NCBI RefSeq assembly: GCF_030418295.1
Contig: NZ_JAUHQA010000001.1
Span: forward strand, 744,001-808,000
Direction of reading: 5' to 3'
Source of the DNA: Demequina muriae
GTDB lineage: Bacteria; Actinomycetota; Actinomycetes; Actinomycetales; Demequinaceae
DNA length: 64,000 nt
The notes under the pieces are model-generated. The model was not told where the DNA came from and did not search any database. It was given only the letters and a program-made list of their open reading frames with translations. The position numbers and the translations under genes are program-made. Numbering within the stretch: position 1 is the stretch's first letter; each line of letters begins with the position of its first letter. Shown here one piece after another: positions 55,644-64,000 of this stretch.

Positions 55644-58600
55644 CTAGCGCCGGTTCACCTGCCGCATCGTCATCGTGACGCCGAGGCCCATCAGCAGTGC
55701 GGCGATCAGCAGCGCGAGCGGCCACTGTCCCTCAGGGCCGGTCGTCGAGAGCTCGCCGGCATCGAGCACCGTGAGCTCAGCGCTCAGGGTGGTGCCCGAC
55801 TGAGCGCCCACGGCCTCCAGCGTGTGGTCACCGGGAGCGACGTCCAGCGGGATCGTGACCGTGGTCGCGATGTCGCCGTTGACCCCGGCCTGCACCGTGC
55901 CCAGCTCCGTGGGCGTCGAGTAGAGCGTCACCGTGACGTCCTCGCCAGGCGTGAAGCCCGCTCCCCAGATCGCGATGGTGTCTCCCGGCCGCACCGTGCC
56001 GGCGCTGACGCCGAGAACGCCCTCCGGAGTCTCACCGCCAGGCGTCTCACCACCAGGCGTCTCACCACCGGGGTTCTCGCCGCCAGGCGTCTCACCACCA
56101 GGATTCTCGCCACCAGGGTTCTCGCCACCGGGACCGCCGCCGTCGAGCTCCGCGACCGTGACCGCGTCCGAGGTCACCGTCGCATCGGCCCACAGCGGCT
56201 TAGACGCCGTCACCTCGACTGAGATGTCGGTACCGGCGTCGGTGTCGGCGAGCACCAGGCCCGCCGCGGTCGCGCCGATGATCGGCTCGCCGTCGCGCAG
56301 CCACTGGTAGGACTCGGCGGTCCACGGCTGCGAGAGAACGGCGTCGAGCTGCTCTCCCGATTCCGCAGTGCCGGAGATGCTCACGCTCAGCGGCTCCTGA
56401 TCGACGATCTCCTGAGCGTCGACCGCGGACAGGGTGGGCGTCACCGTCTCGATGAGGCCCGTCTGCTCGTCGAACGTGAGCCGGTCGATGGTGGTCTCCC
56501 GGTTCGTGCCATTGCCGTCAGGGATCGCGAACCGGTGATACGCGATGTACCAGTCGTCCGTGCCCGGCACGTTCAGCACCGAGTTATGGCCGGTTCCGAG
56601 AATGCCCAGCGAGGCATCCTTCTCCAGGATCACGCCACGGTACGTCCACGGGCCCTCGGCATTGTCGGAGGTCGCGTAGCCCACCCGGTAGTTCTCGCTT
56701 CCCGTGTCGTCGATCGAGTACGTGAGGTGGTAGATGCCGTCTCGGTACGCCATGAACGATCCCTCGCGATATCCGGTCAGGCCTGTCATCGCCTGGATGG
56801 TGCCGGGTTCGAGCGACACCATGTCGTCAGCGAGCTCGGCCATCACGGGTGACCCGTTGCCCCAGTAGAGGTAGTACGTGCCGGTCTGGGGATCCATGTA
56901 CGCGTGCGGATCGATCGCCTGGCCTGAGGTGACCGCCTCGTTGTTGAGGATCATCGCCTCGGGCTCGGCCACGAACGGACCCTCGGGGTGGTCCGCCACG
57001 GCGACGCCGATGGTCTTGCGGTTCAGATCGGCATTGTGCCCGGAGAAGTAGAAGTAGTACTTACCGTCGCGTTCGATCGCGGTGGGGGCCCACGCGTTGC
57101 CCGTGGCCCACGGCACGTCGCCGTCCTCGCCGTCGAGCGTCAGGAACGGCTCGTCCGAGCGCTCCCAATCCACCAGGTTGGTGGACTTCCACACGTAGAA
57201 CTCGTTGCCGCCCCAGCCCGGGTACCCGTCGGAGGTGGCGTAGATGTAGTACGTGCCGCCGAACGCGATGATGTTCGGATCGGCGTAGAGACCAGGCAGC
57301 ACGGGAGAACGCATCTCCACCGCCTCCATGGTCCAGGTCGCCGTCGAGTCGCCACCCAGTTGGTAGGTCGCCGGCGCACTCAGGTCGCGCACGGTCCCCG
57401 ACGCGGGGTCGGACGTGACGCCCGCCACGGTGGTGAACACCGGTGCGAGCTGAGTAAGGTCCGTGCCCGGCTCGACCGGGAACACCACGGTGCGCTCGGT
57501 CTGGTCCACGATGGGATCGACCTTCAGCACCGACGCGTCCGCGAGCGTGACGCCCAGCAGCAGGTCCGTCTCGCCGGAGGCGGCGAGCACCTCCTCCGCG
57601 CTGAGCGCCCGGTTGTACAGCGCGAACTCGCGATACGCGCCTTCGAATAGCCCGTCGGCGTCGTAGTTCGAGCGGCCCAGGTGGTTGGCGGTGGTGAAGC
57701 CGCTGCCGATGTCGCCCGGGTCCGTGGTGACGGTGCCCGTCGCGACCTCGACGCCGTTCAGGTACAGCGTTGCGGTGTTGCCACTCAGCGTGTACACCAG
57801 CTGGACCCACTCGCCGCGGGGCAAGGCCTGTCCCGTGCCCACGGACTGCTCCGTCGACCAGTTGCCGGTCGCGATGCTGGTCCGGTACTGCGCGTTGCCG
57901 GTGGTGAAGAGATAGCCGTCACCCACGCCATCCGTCGTGTTGCCAAGTCCGTAGAGGAAGTAGTTCCCGGTCATCCCCGCATCGAGATAGACCTCGGCCT
58001 CGATCGTGATGTCCTCGATGCCAGCAAGGATGTTGTCGGGAAGGTCGACGTAGTCGTCCGCCCCGTCGAAGGCCATCTCTCCGCCGGCCAGCGCGGAGCC
58101 GCCGACGATGGTGCCGTCGTATCCGTTGCCGGTGACATCGGTGAGCGTCGTGCCGTCGCCCGTCTCGAAGTCGTACCGCAGCACCTGTCCGTCCGCATCG
58201 GCCGTGACGGGCTCTGCTTCGATGACGCCTTCGCGGAGCGCCGCGAGCTCGGTCGCCGTGATCGGAATCACCGTGCCGTGGCGCGGGCTGGCGGGGAGGT
58301 CGTAGTCGGGCGCGACCTGCCAGTCCGGGTTCGCGATGTCCTCGGTGCGCAGCGGGATGTACCCGCGGCCGCCGTACTCGTCGACGAAGAGGTAGTAGTA
58401 GTCGCCGCTCACGTCTCCGGGGTTCGACGTGAAGATCGACGGCCCCTCGACCGCGCCCGTTCCGGCTTCACGGCCGATGCAGCTCGCCACCAGATCCCAG
58501 TCCGCCAACGGAGCACGCAACTGATCTGAGTACTCGTGGATGATGTCCGAGCAGCCGGTGGTGCCGGCGCCCTCGTCCTTGGTGAAGCGGTGGTACGTGC

Positions 58601-61600
58601 CGTCCACCTCGAGCACGGTGGAGTCGATGCGCGAGATCCCGGTCTGCCATCCCTGCGGCTCCGAGAACGTCACGAAGTCTCGCGTGGTCGAGTACAGCAT
58701 CTCGTTGGGGATGCCGTTGGCGGTGTGGCCCGGGTCGTCCTCCGGGTAGAGCTTCGAGGCCCAGAACACCACGTACTCGCCGATCGACTCGTCGTAGTAG
58801 GCCTCGGGCGCCCACAGGTTGCCGGCGTTGTCGGGCGCGACCTTGACGTGACGCTGCTCGCTCCAGTTCACGAGGTCGTGAGACTCCCACACCTCGAGGT
58901 ACTGAGAGCCCTGACGTTGGGACGCATCCCAGCCGCCGCCAGAACCGATCGACAGGTCCGTGGCGATCATGTAGAACGTGTCGCCCTCGGGCGAGCGAAT
59001 GATGAACGGGTCACGCAGACCGCCGGTGCCGTACTCGGACTCGAGCACCGGCTCGCCGCCGTTGAGCTCGTCCCAGGACAGTGCATCGTTGCCATCGGAC
59101 GCTGCGAAGTAGATCTTCTCGCCCGCAAGCGAGTCGCCGGTGAAGTACGAGAACGCATAGCCCTCGAAGGCGTCGAGCTCGACGGCCGCGCGCACCTGCG
59201 CCGCGAACTCGCGGGTGGCCGTCGCTTCGCCCTTGGTCACGGTGGCGGTCAGAGTGACCTCGGTGTCCGATCCTGGGCGGTCGACGATTCCGTCCGTCGT
59301 GATGATCGCCGCGTCAGCGCTGCTCCACGTGACGGGGAGGCCGTCGATCTCGGTGGGGAGCGTGAGATTCCCGCGCACGTCGTCGATGTTGGTCACCGAC
59401 AAGGCGGCGGCGCCCGCATCGGCGATGGACTGGTCGTCCGCCACCGCGAGCACGGTCACCACGAGCAGGCGGGTGACGGTCTCGTCCCCCAGCGTGACGG
59501 TCGCGGTGAGCGTCACGTCCGCGTCGCCCTCCGCGTAGCCGGGGCGAGTGACGGTGCCGTCGTCGCCCACCACTGCCGGGTCGGACGAGGACCAGCTGAT
59601 GGCCGAGCCATTCGCGCCCGCGCCGGGCAGGTCGATGTCGTCGGTGATCGCCATGGCACCGCTGATGGACAGTGCGGCTGCGTCGCGGGCGACCCGCTCC
59701 GCATCGGTCGGCACCAGGGCGGCGACGGCCGATGCGTCCAGAGCCGAGTCGTAGATGCGGAAGTCGCGCACGGATCCGGCCATCGTGCCGTCCGCGGTGT
59801 ACATGGAACGGCCGATGAAGTTCAGCGCGGTGGCGCCACCGCCGATGTCCGAAGGACGGAGGGTCGTGGCGTCATTCACTGCGACCTCGACGCCGTCCAG
59901 GTACAGGCGGGACGTGTCGGTCGCATCGTCCAGCGTGTAGGTGACCGTGCGCCAGACGTCGCGTGACAGCGCCGCGCCGGCGTCCACGCGCTGCTCGGTG
60001 CTCCAGTTGCCGCTCGCGATGTTCCCTCGCAGCGTCGGGTTGCCCGTCGCCATGAGGTATCCGTCGCCCACTCCGCCCGCATCGGCGTTGCCGAAGCCGT
60101 AGATGAAGTACGCGCCGCCCTGCGTGGAGCGGACGAGGACCTCGGTGGAGATGGTGATCGAGTCGAGCCCGCCCACCAGGTCATCGGGCAAGGCGACGTG
60201 GTCGCCCGCGCCGTCGAGGCGTGCGCCGGCGTCGCCGCCAAGCGTCGGGTCGCCCACGTAGGTGCCGTCGAGGTCGTTGCCGGAGCTGTCCTCCGCCACC
60301 GTGCCGGAGGTCTCGTCGAGCTGGTAGTGCGCGACCAGCCCCTCCTCGGGCTCCACGGTCACCGTGACCTGGACGTCCCGCAGGGCAGGGTCGAGCTGCT
60401 CGTCAGGGGTGAGGTCGAGGACCGGGAGACCGTCCACGTCGAAGTTCACGATCTTGGCGTGAGCGTTGCGACGGGGATCGAACAGGCCGCCGTCGGTCGC
60501 CTCGCCCGGGTTGGCCGGGTCGTCGTAGCTGCGCGCGTGGTAGACCATCACCGGGTTGCCCAGCGCGTCCACCGTGAACGAGTTGTGGCCTGGCCCATAC
60601 ATGCCCGGCACGTCGTCCGTGGTGAGCAGCGGGTATCCCCGCTTGTTCCACGACGCCGGGTCCATGAGGTCCGCGTTCTCGTCGGCCCACAGGACCGAGA
60701 TGTTGTAGCTCACGTCGACGGAGGCGGAGGAGAACGCGACGATGATCTTGCCGTCGTTCTTGATCACCGCGGCGCCCTCGTTGACCTCGACGCCGGACGC
60801 CTGCTCCCAGGCCCGGGTGGGGCGCGTGATCTGGATCGATTCGCCCGCCATCTGCTGCGGGTTCGCGGAATCCATCGGCGCCATGCGCATGGTCGAGAAG
60901 CCTTCAGCGTCGGACTGCGCCCAGATCCCGTAGTCCACACCGTTGTGCTCGAAGTGCGTCATGTCGAGCGAGAAGGAGCTGAACGCGATGTCGTCGCCGG
61001 GAGCGGGCAGGTGATAGCCCACGGTCTCCCAGTTGGCGGGGTCGAGCGCGGCCTCGCCTGCCAGGTCGCCGCCGGTGTACTTGAGCAGGGCGGGACGAAT
61101 GTCGAACCCGCCGCTGCGGGCGGCGGTGAACAGCACGTACCACTCGCCAGCGATCTCGACGAGCTCCGGGGCCCAGATGTAGCTGTTGAGTCCGGCCTCG
61201 CTGGACTCGTTCCAGATCTCGACCTCCGGGGCCGTCGAGAGGCCCTCGAGGGTCGCGGAGCGGCGCAGCACGATGCGGTCGTAGCCGTTCGGGTCACCGC
61301 TGTACGTCATCGGGTACGAGCCGGTGAAGTAGTAGTAGCCGTCGTCGCCGATGGTCGCGTCGGGATCGGCCCGGCGCTCGACGAGCGGGCTCGGGTACTG
61401 CGGGTCCGCGATGGCGCCGTCGATCGTGTACACGCCGGGGGTGTCGAAGTCGACACCCGCCGTGTCCCATTCCACTGGCATGCGGGTGGTGGTGCCGTTC
61501 GAGTACTCGACCGTGGCGGCCTCGGGAAGCGCCGGGTCCTCGCCCTTGGCGACGACCAGGTCCGCGAAGGACTCGACGCCAGTGCTCGAGATGCGGCTGA

Positions 61601-64000
61601 GCCGGTCGACCACGTCGTCGTACTCGGCAGCAGTCACCGCGATCGCATCCGTCTCGATCATGCCGGAGGGGAAGGTGGCGGAGACGAACGAGGGCGCGGT
61701 CGCGACCTCCGTCGGTGCGGAGAACTCCGCGAAGTCGGGAGTGGTGACCTCGTAGTGCAGACCGTCGGGGGTGTTCGTGTAGTGCAGTCGGTACGCGGCG
61801 ATGCCGTTGTCGTACTCGACCGCCACCCGGGCCGTGCGGTGAGCCGTGGGGGCGAACTGCACCAGGCGCTCGTGGGAGTACGCGCGCAGGTTCTCGGAGT
61901 CGAAGACGAAGATCTGGTTCGAGTTGGAGTCGAGGGTCGACACCAGGCCGAACGCGCCGTCGGGCGTGCGGAAGGCGCTGGGCGATCCCATCTTGCGTGA
62001 TCCGAGCTCCGGGAAGAGGATCCCTTGGCCGTCGTTGAGAGCGGCGAAGTCGGTGCCGTCGGTGGACGCGGACAGGCGCAGGTTGTCGGTGTCGTCCGTG
62101 TTGCCGGTGCCGATGGCGGTGCCGATCCATCCCACGTCCTCCGCGAGCACGGTCACATCGAACTCGCGCTGCGCCGTGAGGGTGCCATCCGTGAGCGTCG
62201 CCGTGAGCCGAGCGCTCGCCTCGGCGGCGCCTCGCGAGACGGCGCCTGCGGCCGTCACCGCGGCGGCGTTCGACGTCTCCCAGGAGACTGCGTACCCGGA
62301 GAACTCGTCGGTCAGCACGATGTCCGTCCACGCCACGGAGACTCCCAGATCGAATTGGGAGGCGGCGTAGTCAAGGTTCGCCTGGGGGCTGTCGGCGACC
62401 ACGGTGAAGGTGAAGTCGCGAGTGGTGCTCTCGCCCGCAAGAGTGAGCGTGGCGGTGAGCGTGACCTCGGCGTTGTCCGTGGTCGGCCGCGTGACCGTGC
62501 CGTCCTCGGCGATCACGCCCGGATCGGTCGAGGCCCACGAGATCTGCGACCCGCGTGCTCCGGCGGTCGCGAGCGACAGGTCGTCCGCGACGGTGAGCGC
62601 GTCGAAGCTCAGCGCATCCGCGTCCTCGGTGAGTGCCGCGGTGATGACGGCGGGGTCGTCGACGCCGCCGTAGTAGGCGTCGACGATCTGAGCCGACGTG
62701 AGCGCGGAGGTGTAGATCTGCACGTCCCGCACGTCACCTTCGTAGAACTCGTCCGCGTAGGAGGAGCGGCCGATGTAGCCCACGAGGTCAGAGCCGAACT
62801 GAGTGATGGTGCGCGCCGTCGAGACCGTGCCGATGCGCTGATCGTTGTAGTACCCGGTGATCGAGGAGGGCGTGATGACCGTGGTGTAGAGGCCCCACTC
62901 GTCCGCGTCGGTGAGGGGACCCGCGATGCCACGCGCAGCGCTGGTGGGGCTGATGCCGGATTCGAGCGACCACGGGTTCGAGCTCGGGTTGCCGTCGACG
63001 ATCACGGACTTGAAGCGACCGCTGCCGTTCTGGGGGTTGAGCAGCCAGTACTGCAGGGGCGGCGACTGCGCGGTGCCGAAGAACATCGCCGCGTAGTTGC
63101 CCGCACCGGTCCGGTTGCGCAGCCACGCCGAGATGGTCAGGGTGTTCTGGCCGTCGACCATGCCGGTGGGCATCTCGACGTAGCCCGCTCCGGAGCCGCT
63201 CGCGCCTCCGGGCAGGGTGAGGTGCCCGGCGACTGTGTCGACCGTGGCACCCGTCCCCAGCACCTCCGCGTCGTTGCCGTTGCCGGAGACGTCGGAGACC
63301 ACCCCGTCGTCGATCGAGTCGGAGAAGTCGTAGTGCGCCAGCAGCGTGGACGAGGCATCCGACGTCACCGTCACGTCGAACGTGCGCTGCGCCGTCGCTC
63401 CGGCCAGGGCGAGGTCGGCCGTCAAGGTGACCACGGCATCGGTCGCAGGGGGCGGCGTGACCGTGCCATCGGTGCCGATGATCGCGGGGTCGGAGCTCGA
63501 CCACGAGATCTCGGAGCCGTTGGCTCCCGCCGTCGGCAGCTCGATGTCGGTGGCCACCGTGGAGGAGACAGAGATGGACGCGGCATCTGCGTCGACGGCG
63601 GCCTGCGCCGCGCCGGAGTCGCCGAGCTCCTCGTAGTACTGCGCAGCGGCCTGCTGATCGGTCATCGCGGCGGTGTAGACCTTGAGGTCCGCCACCGCGC
63701 CATCCCAGATCGGATCCGCGTAGGGCGAGTTCCCGATGTAGCCGATGAGGTCGGTGCCGAAGTCCGTGACCGTGCGGGTGACCGGCACCGAACCGATGCG
63801 CTCGCCATTGACATAGCTGGTGATCGAGGTGGGCCGGATCACGGTCGTGTACAGCGCGAGCGCGTCCACGGCGGCAGGGCCGACGACGCCCGCCTCTGTC
63901 ATCCAGGGCTGTGTCGCGTTCACACCGTTGGTCATCACCGACTTCACGTTGCCCTGCGGGTTGGCGGGGTTGAGCAGCCAGTACTGCGTGGGCGGAGTGG
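55644..64000 (-). CDS. giant surface-anchored multi-domain GH43 glycoside hydrolase (5' end missing)
   Basis: Reads off the right edge; over 2780 codons are visible and the N-terminus is missing. Order from the edge: LamG, Ig-like, LamG (63.3-62.7 kb), Ig-like domains, a beta-propeller-like stretch, GH43-A (61.4-60.4 kb; ADPDATIGDDGYYYF), LamG (60.3-59.7), two Ig-like, GH43-B (59.2-58.3; GGLRDPFIIRSPEG, VEGPSIF), LamG (58.2-57.6), GH43-C (57.3-56.4; LYADPNIIAFGGTYYIYATS), an Ig-like, a GGENP/GGETP linker and an IPT-like domain. It ends LSTTG, a hydrophobic helix and RR, an LPXTG-like sorting signal. GH43 enzymes cut arabinan, arabinoxylan or xylan; the joint substrate is inferred. Confidence 0.9.
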   Translation of the reverse strand, partial: TPPTQYWLLNPANPQGNVKSVMTNGVNATQPWMTEAGVVGPAAVDALALYTTVIRPTSITSYVNGERIGSVPVTRTVTDFGTDLIGYIGNSPYADPIWDGAVADLKVYTAAMTDQQAAAQYYEELGDSGAAQAAVDADAASISVSSTVATDIELPTAGANGSEISWSSSDPAIIGTDGTVTPPPATDAVVTLTADLALAGATAQRTFDVTVTSDASSTLLAHYDFSDSIDDGVVSDVSGNGNDAEVLGTGATVDTVAGHLTLPGGASGSGAGYVEMPTGMVDGQNTLTISAWLRNRTGAGNYAAMFFGTAQSPPLQYWLLNPQNGSGRFKSVIVDGNPSSNPWSLESGISPTSAARGIAGPLTDADEWGLYTTVITPSSITGYYNDQRIGTVSTARTITQFGSDLVGYIGRSSYADEFYEGDVRDVQIYTSALTSAQIVDAYYGGVDDPAVITAALTEDADALSFDALTVADDLSLATAGARGSQISWASTDPGVIAEDGTVTRPTTDNAEVTLTATLTLAGESTTRDFTFTVVADSPQANLDYAASQFDLGVSVAWTDIVLTDEFSGYAVSWETSNAAAVTAAGAVSRGAAEASARLTATLTDGTLTAQREFDVTVLAEDVGWIGTAIGTGNTDDTDNLRLSASTDGTDFAALNDGQGILFPELGSRKMGSPSAFRTPDGAFGLVSTLDSNSNQIFVFDSENLRAYSHERLVQFAPTAHRTARVAVEYDNGIAAYRLHYTNTPDGLHYEVTTPDFAEFSAPTEVATAPSFVSATFPSGMIETDAIAVTAAEYDDVVDRLSRISSTGVESFADLVVAKGEDPALPEAATVEYSNGTTTRMPVEWDTAGVDFDTPGVYTIDGAIADPQYPSPLVERRADPDATIGDDGYYYFTGSYPMTYSGDPNGYDRIVLRRSATLEGLSTAPEVEIWNESSEAGLNSYIWAPELVEIAGEWYVLFTAARSGGFDIRPALLKYTGGDLAGEAALDPANWETVGYHLPAPGDDIAFSSFSLDMTHFEHNGVDYGIWAQSDAEGFSTMRMAPMDSANPQQMAGESIQITRPTRAWEQASGVEVNEGAAVIKNDGKIIVAFSSASVDVSYNISVLWADENADLMDPASWNKRGYPLLTTDDVPGMYGPGHNSFTVDALGNPVMVYHARSYDDPANPGEATDGGLFDPRRNAHAKIVNFDVDGLPVLDLTPDEQLDPALRDVQVTVTVEPEEGLVAHYQLDETSGTVAEDSSGNDLDGTYVGDPTLGGDAGARLDGAGDHVALPDDLVGGLDSITISTEVLVRSTQGGAYFIYGFGNADAGGVGDGYLMATGNPTLRGNIASGNWSTEQRVDAGAALSRDVWRTVTYTLDDATDTSRLYLDGVEVAVNDATTLRPSDIGGGATALNFIGRSMYTADGTMAGSVRDFRIYDSALDASAVAALVPTDAERVARDAAALSISGAMAITDDIDLPGAGANGSAISWSSSDPAVVGDDGTVTRPGYAEGDADVTLTATVTLGDETVTRLLVVTVLAVADDQSIADAGAAALSVTNIDDVRGNLTLPTEIDGLPVTWSSADAAIITTDGIVDRPGSDTEVTLTATVTKGEATATREFAAQVRAAVELDAFEGYAFSYFTGDSLAGEKIYFAASDGNDALSWDELNGGEPVLESEYGTGGLRDPFIIRSPEGDTFYMIATDLSIGSGGGWDASQRQGSQYLEVWESHDLVNWSEQRHVKVAPDNAGNLWAPEAYYDESIGEYVVFWASKLYPEDDPGHTANGIPNEMLYSTTRDFVTFSEPQGWQTGISRIDSTVLEVDGTYHRFTKDEGAGTTGCSDIIHEYSDQLRAPLADWDLVASCIGREAGTGAVEGPSIFTSNPGDVSGDYYYLFVDEYGGRGYIPLRTEDIANPDWQVAPDYDLPASPRHGTVIPITATELAALREGVIEAEPVTADADGQVLRYDFETGDGTTLTDVTGNGYDGTIVGGSALAGGEMAFDGADDYVDLPDNILAGIEDITIEAEVYLDAGMTGNYFLYGLGNTTDGVGDGYLFTTGNAQYRTSIATGNWSTEQSVGTGQALPRGEWVQLVYTLSGNTATLYLNGVEVATGTVTTDPGDIGSGFTTANHLGRSNYDADGLFEGAYREFALYNRALSAEEVLAASGETDLLLGVTLADASVLKVDPIVDQTERTVVFPVEPGTDLTQLAPVFTTVAGVTSDPASGTVRDLSAPATYQLGGDSTATWTMEAVEMRSPVLPGLYADPNIIAFGGTYYIYATSDGYPGWGGNEFYVWKSTNLVDWERSDEPFLTLDGEDGDVPWATGNAWAPTAIERDGKYYFYFSGHNADLNRKTIGVAVADHPEGPFVAEPEAMILNNEAVTSGQAIDPHAYMDPQTGTYYLYWGNGSPVMAELADDMVSLEPGTIQAMTGLTGYREGSFMAYRDGIYHLTYSIDDTGSENYRVGYATSDNAEGPWTYRGVILEKDASLGILGTGHNSVLNVPGTDDWYIAYHRFAIPDGNGTNRETTIDRLTFDEQTGLIETVTPTLSAVDAQEIVDQEPLSVSISGTAESGEQLDAVLSQPWTAESYQWLRDGEPIIGATAAGLVLADTDAGTDISVEVTASKPLWADATVTSDAVTVAELDGGGPGGENPGGENPGGETPGGENPGGETPGGETPGGETPEGVLGVSAGTVRPGDTIAIWGAGFTPGEDVTVTLYSTPTELGTVQAGVNGDIATTVTIPLDVAPGDHTLEAVGAQSGTTLSAELTVLDAGELSTTGPEGQWPLALLIAALLMGLGVTMTMRQVNRR
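56023..56133. repeat. 15-bp tandem repeat encoding a Gly-Glu-Thr/Asn-Pro-Gly linker
   Basis: At least seven 15-bp units (like CTCACCACCAGGCGT on the plus strand) encode the GETPGGENPGG linker between the last Ig-like domain and the IPT-like domain of the giant GH43 protein. Copy number may vary. Confidence 0.85.

Noticed and set aside
56023..56133. Short regular repeats that could suggest a CRISPR array
   Set aside because: They are contiguous 15-bp units in frame in a Gly/Pro linker without spacers.
60198..62000. Open frame of 600 codons on the plus strand inside the GH43 gene
   Set aside because: Arg/His/Gly-rich shadow of the real gene in the opposite strand.

Overview
The window is 64 kb of dense, very GC-rich chromosome. 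Gene content points to an actinobacterium of the Micrococcales type, with Demequina- or Cellulomonas-like relatives my best guess. The evidence is the actinobacterial DapD and succinyl-DAP aminotransferase pair, a sigE/anti-sigma/htrA/tatB stress operon, DUF3117, DUF2510 and VanW-type wall proteins, and many apparently leaderless promoters. I see no rRNA, tRNA, CRISPR array, transposase or phage gene. No gap without a gene exceeds 300 bases.

Layout. 1-5.2 kb: the start of a BMP-family lipoprotein gene, a sugar-nucleotide guanylyltransferase, and the sdhCDAB operon. 5.2-12.5 kb: a DUF4190-type membrane protein, a YihY/BrkB protein, trpS, the operon sigE-anti-sigma-htrA-tatB, a divergent O-methyltransferase and DUF3117. 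12.6-24.3 kb: a LOG-family hydrolase, dapE/dapD/dapC (lysine and meso-DAP synthesis), a transglycosylase-like protein, citrate synthase, a 7Fe ferredoxin, a large VanW wall protein and typA. As I recall it, this is a compressed version of the gene order around Rv1165-Rv1224 of Mycobacterium tuberculosis. The later block ychF/ispH/xseA/xseB/fumC recalls the Rv1098-Rv1112 neighbourhood.

24.5-40.3 kb is more accessory. It holds small regulators, transporters, hydrolases, methyltransferases and a GH13 amylase. The most striking locus is 28.3-30.1 kb. A protein with a nickel-superoxide-dismutase-like leader and N-terminal His-Cys-Asp motif, but without the second hook cysteine, is encoded directly upstream of an S26-type protease like the Ni-SOD maturation peptidase. 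A good FNR-type box (TTGAC-N4-GTCAA) lies at class II spacing in front of it, and a Crp/Fnr regulator gene is convergent with the pair. A second notable region, 37.5-40.3 kb, carries a pentapeptide protein, an HxlR regulator, a DHFR-like protein and an alpha/beta hydrolase. It is bracketed by an exact 29-bp direct repeat of the 3' end of ychF, as expected for a DNA insertion at that gene.

41.9-48.1 kb: a peptide ABC transporter operon (binding protein, attenuating hairpin, an enlarged DppB-like permease, DppC-like permease, fused DppDF-like ATPase). 48.4-55.5 kb: rmuC, ispH, xseA, a HEAT-like repeat protein, xseB, a PfkB kinase and fumC. 55.6-64 kb: the 3' part of a giant surface-anchored protein with three GH43 modules, LamG and Ig-like modules, and an LPXTG-like anchor, probably for degrading arabinan or arabinoxylan outside the cell. 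Together with the peptide importer and BMP lipoprotein this suggests a polymer-degrading, free-living lifestyle with a complete aerobic TCA segment (sdh, gltA, fumC).
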